A DNA stretch of 35,755 nt from assembly GCA_015680685.1 (NCBI GenBank), contig MNCI01037900.1, positions 682,985 to 718,739 on the forward strand. The letters are read 5' to 3'. How positions within the stretch are numbered: the stretch's first letter is position 1; each line of letters opens with the position of its first letter. Both the position numbers and the translations under genes were made by a program. Below the pieces are notes generated by a model. That model did not search any database, was not told the origin of the DNA, and saw only the letters and a list, made by a program, of their open reading frames with translations. Positions 31,076-35,755 of the stretch are shown here, in pieces. Source of the stretch: Gnetum montanum (Eukaryota > Streptophyta > Gnetopsida > Gnetales > Gnetaceae).

Positions 31076-32041
31076 AATGTTTTGTATAAATCATTAAGAT
31101 ATTATGACTCAAGCTTCCATACCTCTAATTGGATTACATCCCAAAATGTTGTCTATCTAGGAAAATTTCACCATTCCCTATTTGTGGTATCTGATAACAA
31201 TAAAACTTGGATGATATTAGATAAAATAACATGTATGACCTAATATATATAATCAAAGTTCTTGGATTCCATAAAATCATAAAGGATCTCCCTTGCAATC
31301 AAGTCATATACGACATTGATCATAAACCTAGTACTAATATTTATGTTGCTACAAGGAAACCTATGTCATTTTCCAAAAAACTTAAAACATTCAAATTCAT
31401 AGATAAATAAAACAAAAAAAACTATATTGCAGCAAAAAAAACAAAATAAATTAAATATATTTGGGAATTTACCTAGTTTTAAATTTTTTTAGTTGTCTTC
31501 CTTTGTAGCTTGACTAGAAGCTTGACAAGACAATAATATGCTAGAGCATAACATGTAAAGATATGTATAAAGATTATGCTACTTATGGTATGGGAGTGAA
31601 ATTACAATGAAAAGAGAGAGAATCATTTTACAGAAAAAACAAAGCACCTACTCCATACTTGTAGGTGGTGAAGTTTATAGTAAAAATGAAATTCTATTGT
31701 ATGGTTAAGCCTTGTCAAATTCATAGTTCTTTTCAAATGTTCTTGTTCACCTAGAACTTGAATTTATTAAGAAAAAATCTATATCACAATATTAAGGCCT
31801 TTTGGGGGAAAACTTCCTTCTAATTTATAAATTACATGGATAAGAAAAGCAAAGGAGTATGAAAAAATTGTGGCATGTTTATGATTTTTTAAGTTTGGAT
31901 ATGTTTAACACACATAAAATTTTTTAAGTTTAGTTTTGTGTCCATGACTTATGCTATGACATGAATGAAGCTCATGTAAGTTGTTCTCCATGTGCAAATA
32001 ACTATGAAATGAGTTTGAACAGAAAAATAATTAAGTGATGT

Positions 32042-32450
32042 AAAAGATCTCACATCAACTCATATGAATTATTAATGTGTTGGGGGCATCAATACATGAA
32101 TTTGGTTACAACTCAAGGTCAATTTTGTTTGTGTTTAACCTATGCTTCTTTTCTTCTTACTTGTTTGTTAAGATCTTAGTCCTGAGTTGTGGAAGATTTT
32201 CTCTTTTAGTTGTGCCTTGCACTGAGAACAATTGTCATGTGATTGTAGAGCCTTATGCTCTACAATATCATATCAATGTATGAGTGTTTTGGAATGTTTA
32301 TGGTTGATGAACCATTGTTGTAATCTTTGTTTCAATAATTAAAGATAGCTAGTTTTCTCATTTTCTAGCATATTGATTTATCTTTTTATAATATGTAGAT
32401 TTAGTAGGTTTGAAGATTTATTTCTATTGAAGTGAATCTACTTTAGTGTT
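32042..32450 (+). repeat. 5' LTR of element E, second part (R-U5)
   Basis: From about 32155 it aligns with 22790-23060 of element C: GAGAACAA, CCTTATGCTCTA, TGTAATCTT, CAATAATTNAAGATAGCTAGTTTTC, and TTTTATAATAT. It ends GTGTTA right before the primer site, versus TAACA in C. The first 110 bases match only weakly. An ORF at 32077-32283 across it has no coding meaning. Confidence 0.75.
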
Positions 32451-32452
32451 AT

Positions 32453-32464
32453 TGGTATTAAAGC
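32453..32464 (+). other. Primer binding site, initiator-Met tRNA type (element E)
   Basis: TGGTATTAAAGC equals the usual plant site TGGTATCAGAGC with two changes, C-to-T and G-to-A. It lies directly after the LTR end and 50 bases before the gag start. Confidence 0.7.
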
Positions 32465-32516
32465 ATTAGATTGATTACTTCTTGAACTTGTTTGAGAATT
32501 TTATCAAAATTAGATA

Positions 32517-33770
32517 ATGCCTAAAAGGAAACAAGTATAAGCCTTGAATAGAGACATGGAAAGCATGAAATATTTTTTTTCACCTAATGGTTGCTTACTT
32601 GGATAAGATTAGTGAGAAGATAGATAGGAATATAGGTCCCAATCATATTTAGACATGTGGAGATGATGAGCATTCATATTTAGATAATGATGAAGAAGTT
32701 TCTTAGCTAGGTGAAGGAAATGATGAAGAAGGATAATCTAGCTATGGAAGTGTAGAAACCCATCAGCTAAGGTTTCCAATGGAAAAAAAATTCACTTCTT
32801 CATTCCAAAAGCTTTATCACCGACATCAACTTCTTCTCATAGTAATCTTAATAATGCAAATGAAGTAAATCTTGATAGAGTGTTTAGAAATGCTATCAGA
32901 CTTCCGTATGTTGAATTGCAGACTTTTAATGATGTAGATGATACCAATGTTTTCTCTAGTTGATTGAAGATGCTTTACAAGCATTTTGAGTTTGAAGAGA
33001 TATCAAATTGATTGAGGATACCTATTGCTAAATCAAAATTAAAAGGTATGACTTCTACTTGATGGGAAAAGGAGTCCTAATATTATGAAAGATAAAATGG
33101 TTAACCTATCAAAGATTGAAATTTGATGAAATATAGGTTGAGAAGAAAATTTGAACAATCTTGATAGAGGTAAGAGATGATTATGAAGTTAAAATTTGTA
33201 AAGAAATGTAACAAAGATGTCAAGGATTTTTACATCAAATTTGTAAACTATTTCATCAAGCTAAGGTGAACTAGGAGGAGTATGAATAGGCTTCAATCTT
33301 TCTAGGATATCTTAAAAGGACATATCAATAGGAGTTGTCATTTTATGAGTCATAAAATCTTGATGAGGCATATGATTTGGTACTTAAGGCTAAGAAGAAA
33401 ATTAATGAACTCGTAAATAGGAGAAAATAAGATACCAAGGAAAGAAACAAGGGATTAAAATCAAAGAAGGAATCCAAGTCCATATCTTAAGATGAAGATG
33501 ACAACCATGACAAGATGATAGAAAAGGATTATGAGAAGGGAAAAGCCAAGAAGGACCTAGGCAATGGAGGTAGGGATCAAGGTAGTAGCTCATCCAAGAT
33601 TGAATGATTCAATTGTGAAGAATGGAAACACAAGAAATGAAAATTTTCACTTATCAATGTAGCCATGGATAAGAATTTGCAATCCATGGAAATGGAGGAG
33701 ACATCCAGCTAAGTTGTTCAAAGAGGTAATCTTGATGCTCCCAAGATTAAGGAAGTTTCTAAATTAAATT
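32517..33770 (+). pseudogene. gag: Decayed gag of element E
   Basis: Starts at ATG 32517 (MPKRKQV, stop at the next codon). Segments readable in different frames: ANEVNLDRVFRNAIRLPYVELQTF, LKMLYKHFEFEEISN, IPIAKSKLKGMTST followed by a stop at the expected Trp, and KKCNKDVKDFYIKFVNYFIKL. This is the capsid pattern of chromoviral gag (a short VE..F.. helix, ALRL...A..WW, W..M). The basic linker (about 33440-33560) and a damaged zinc knuckle at about 33600 (FNCEEWKHKK) complete it. Two of the four zinc ligands are replaced. Confidence 0.65.
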
Positions 33771-34210
33771 CATGTACATTCATGAGAAGTGCGAATAGAG
33801 GAGACTATCTTAATAGAAAATTATTATTTTGGATTACCGCTAGATGTTTTATTTATGAAGATTAGATTCATATTTTGATTAATGAGCAAGCCCAAGAAAA
33901 TGTTATTTCATCTAGAGTAGTTTCTAGATGAGGTTTGGTAAATAATCCTCATCCAAGACCCAACAAGGTACATTGGTTACCTAGAAATTACTCTTAAGAG
34001 GTGAGAGAGCAATATATTTTAAAGTTTAAAATTGGAAGTTTTCATGATATTGTGAAATGTGTTGTGCTTCCAATTGATTCTACTAATATAATTCTTAGTA
34101 GACCTTGGAATTTTTCCAATGGTATTTGATTTGATGAAGTAAGAAATATATGGAATGTAGCTAGATCTAATAAAATCCATGAGTTGATTCTTATGAAAGG
34201 TGGACAAGTG
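33771..34210 (+). pseudogene. Protease domain of element E
   Basis: Reads QAQENVISSRVVSR, NNPHPRPNKVHWLPRN, VREQYILKFKIGSFHDIVKC, VVLPIDSTNIILSRPWNFSN and IHELILMKG. It is collinear with 18661-19090 of element C. The catalytic Asp region is poor (the residue before the conserved Gly is not Asp). ILSRPWNFSN shows the ILLGRPWQFD block with substitutions. A minus-strand ORF of 117 residues (34042-34395) overlapping it is a shadow. Confidence 0.65.
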
Positions 34211-35215
34211 AGACAACAAAGCTTACTTAATGCTTCCTTAATTCTTCTAGGAAAGAGGAAATATACTAAGAATGATGATGAAACTAGTTTTGGTTTTATC
34301 GTTATATCAATAGTTACTTCTAACCATGATGATGTGTGGGTAGAACTTCCTATAGGTGTGCTAGGCTTGAAGGAGAAATTTTCCAAAGTTTTCAAAGGAA
34401 TATTGGATCAATTATCACTAATGAGAAATGTACAACATGAAATTGATTTTATTTCTAATGCTACCATTTTAAATGAGAGAGAATATTTAATGAAACCAAA
34501 TCAATGGATAAAACTACAAAGGCTAGTAGAGGAGTTACTTAGAAATGGCTTCATGAGGGAATTCATTTCACCCTATACAATTTTTGTAGTTCTTGTGTCA
34601 AAGAAGGATAACAATGAATGGAGGATGTGCACTGATTCACAAAAATGGATCAGACAACAGTAAGGTACATGTTTCCTATTCCAAGGATGGATTATATTCT
34701 TGATGTCCTTACCAATGTAGAGGTTTTTATAAAAATTGATTTAAAGAGTGGGTACCATCAAATTTGAATCAAGCTTAGTGATGAATGAAAGAAAAATTTC
34801 AAAACATCATATGGATTTTTTGAGTAATTGGTGATGGCATTTAAGCTCACAAATACATTTGCTACATTCATGAGATTGATGCATGACATGATGAAGGACT
34901 TGATTGGTAAGTGTTGTATTATCATTTTTTATAATACTTTGTTATATAGCTCTAATAAGGAGGAGCAACTAGATTACTTGAGAATAGTATGTTTGAAATT
35001 GGATAAGGCATATTTGGTGATCAATGTGAAGAAAAGCCATTTCTTCAAGAGGAAAATCAAAAATTTGGGATATGTGATTTCTAAAAATCAAATTCAAATG
35101 GAAGCTATCAAGGCAAGGGAAGAGATTGATCAACTTCTAAAATTTTTTGAGAGATAAGATCATTTCTTAGTTTAGTAGGTTCTTATGGAAGATTCATAAA
35201 AACATTTAGTAGTAT
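34184..35215 (+). pseudogene. Reverse transcriptase of element E
   Basis: The longest open stretch of the window, 34184-34663, begins inside the protease-RT linker and reads ELPIGVLGLKEKFSKVFKG, LSLMRNVQHEIDFIS, NEREYLMKPNQW, VEELLRNGFMREFISPYT and KKDNNEWRMCTDS. A frameshift near 34650 follows, then PIPRMDYILDVL, IKIDLKSGYHQI (first catalytic Asp intact), VMAFKLTNTFATFMRLMHDMM. The catalytic box reads FYNTLLYSS (both Asp lost), then VINVKKSHFFKRKIKNLGYVISKNQIQMEAIKA. The region 34828-35157 is open. Catalytically dead. Confidence 0.8.
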
Positions 35216-35259
35216 TTCCTAGTCTATGTTTGCTTTGTTAATGAAAAGTAAATATTTCA

Positions 35260-35755
35260 AGTGGAAAGATGAAACCCAAAGGAGCTTTAACTTATTAAAA
35301 GAAAAAATAAGTAGTGAATCAATGCTTGTAATTATAGATGGAAGTGGATGTAAGTGAACTTGTCATTGGTGGGATATTTTCACAAGAGGGTATTCTTGTT
35401 GCTTTCTTTTCAAAAAACTTGAATGAGTCAAGGTAGAACTATGGTATATATAAGAAAGATTTGTACACTATTATTCAAGTAATCAAGCATTAGAGGCATT
35501 ACTTATTGCTCAAGGAGTTCACTTTGACGATAGACCACAAAGCACTATAATTTCTTATTTCTCAAAAAAAGGTTAAGTGCAAAGCACATGAAGTGGGTTG
35601 CATTGTTCTAAGAGTTCAATTTTGTGTTGAAACAAAAAAGTAAGAAATCCAATGTGGTGGATAAAGAATTATCAAGGATGCATGTGGTTATTTTTAGTGT
35701 ACCTCATGTGGAAGGTATCAATGATTTTGCTAATTTTTATGACCATTGATGAGTG
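35260..35755 (+). pseudogene. RNase H of element E (cut by window end)
   Basis: Readable pieces: EVDVSELVIGGIFSQEGILVAFFSKNLNESR (catalytic Asp near 35350), YGIYKKDLYTIIQVIKH where Glu is replaced by Asp, HYLLLKEFTLTIDHKAL with the third acidic residue intact, and a decayed FVLKHKSGK region near 35620. It aligns with 20190-20640 of element C. The integrase would start beyond 35755. Confidence 0.7.

Larger units (their letters stand above)
27123..32029. mobile_element. 4.9 kb insertion in the LTR of element E, carrying Harbinger-like genes
   Basis: The insertion is bounded by a 12-base direct repeat ATTAAGTGATGT (27111-27122 and 32030-32041). The uninterrupted LTR of element C continues across the equivalent point, so the intervening DNA is an insertion. 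It contains a PIF/Harbinger-like transposase pseudogene on the minus strand (30170-31075) and a weak Myb/SANT-like relic on the plus strand (28440-28700). The rest (27123-28440, 28700-30170, 31075-32029) is AT-rich with nothing recognisable; base 29201 is N. I found no terminal inverted repeats. The 12-base repeat does not fit Harbinger's 3-base duplications, so the carrier is unidentified. Confidence 0.55.
26558..35755 (+). mobile_element. Element E: chromovirus of the C family, inserted into element D
   Basis: Starts with TGAAGGAACACCTCTTCC, the equivalent of the LTR start at 22123, inserted into the RT of D. Its 5' LTR is split in two parts (26558-27122 and 32042-32450) by a secondary insertion. 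The internal region includes a primer site, gag, protease, RT and RNase H, and runs off the window. Protein pieces are collinear with and similar to element C. Confidence 0.75.

Noticed and set aside
27123-32029. Terminal inverted repeats at the ends of the 4.9 kb insertion
   Set aside because: The first and last ~50 bases do not pair convincingly; only scattered short matches such as CTCAT were seen.
1-35755. Host genes, tRNA, rRNA, CRISPR or organelle sequence
   Set aside because: No intact ORF beyond about 160 codons, no cloverleaf-like or rRNA core sequence, and no regularly spaced direct repeats with spacers were seen.

Overview
The window is plant nuclear DNA from a repeat-dominated, probably very large genome. 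The evidence is the exclusive presence of Ty3/gypsy LTR retrotransposon relics of plant type (a Tat/Athila-like lineage and chromodomain-bearing chromoviruses), a plant PIF/Harbinger-like transposase relic, and AT-rich filler. A gymnosperm fits this old, heavily mutated repeat landscape, but the sequence alone does not prove it. I found no intact protein gene, no host gene, no tRNA or rRNA gene and no CRISPR. Every coding region is a pseudogene broken by stops and frameshifts.

Layout. 1-194 is the tail of an LTR of family A, from a different copy than the one that follows. 195-3164 is AT-rich and unassigned. 3165-15736 is element A: 5' LTR (its end lost at the N at 3799), gag, linker, protease, reverse transcriptase, RNase H, integrase, a 1.6 kb spacer, then a separate transcription-unit-like region. 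That region has a U3-like promoter, a possible intron and a long coiled-coil ORF. The 3' LTR follows. 15737-17673 is an antisense pol fragment (G) of the same lineage, abutting the LTR end exactly. About 17690-18362 is an unassigned LTR-like segment (H). 18366-23060 is element C, a 5'-truncated chromovirus with zinc knuckle, protease, RT, RNase H, integrase, chromodomain, polypurine tract and 3' LTR. 23061-24547 is probably the 5' LTR of element D. D (to 26557) has an initiator-Met-type primer site, gag, protease and half of an RT. 26558 to the window end is element E, a relative of C inserted into D. Its 5' LTR is split by a 4.9 kb insertion (27123-32029) that carries a Harbinger-like transposase on the minus strand and a weak Myb/SANT-like relic on the plus strand.

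The genes worked together only in the past. Gag, protease, RT/RNase H and integrase formed the replication machinery of each retroelement. Decay is dominated by C-to-T and G-to-A changes (Gln and Trp codons to stops, catalytic Asp to Asn), as expected for long-methylated, silenced repeats.

The most unusual structure is at 11188-14590. There a short copy of the LTR's own promoter module sits in front of an extra, possibly spliced ORF that follows pol.
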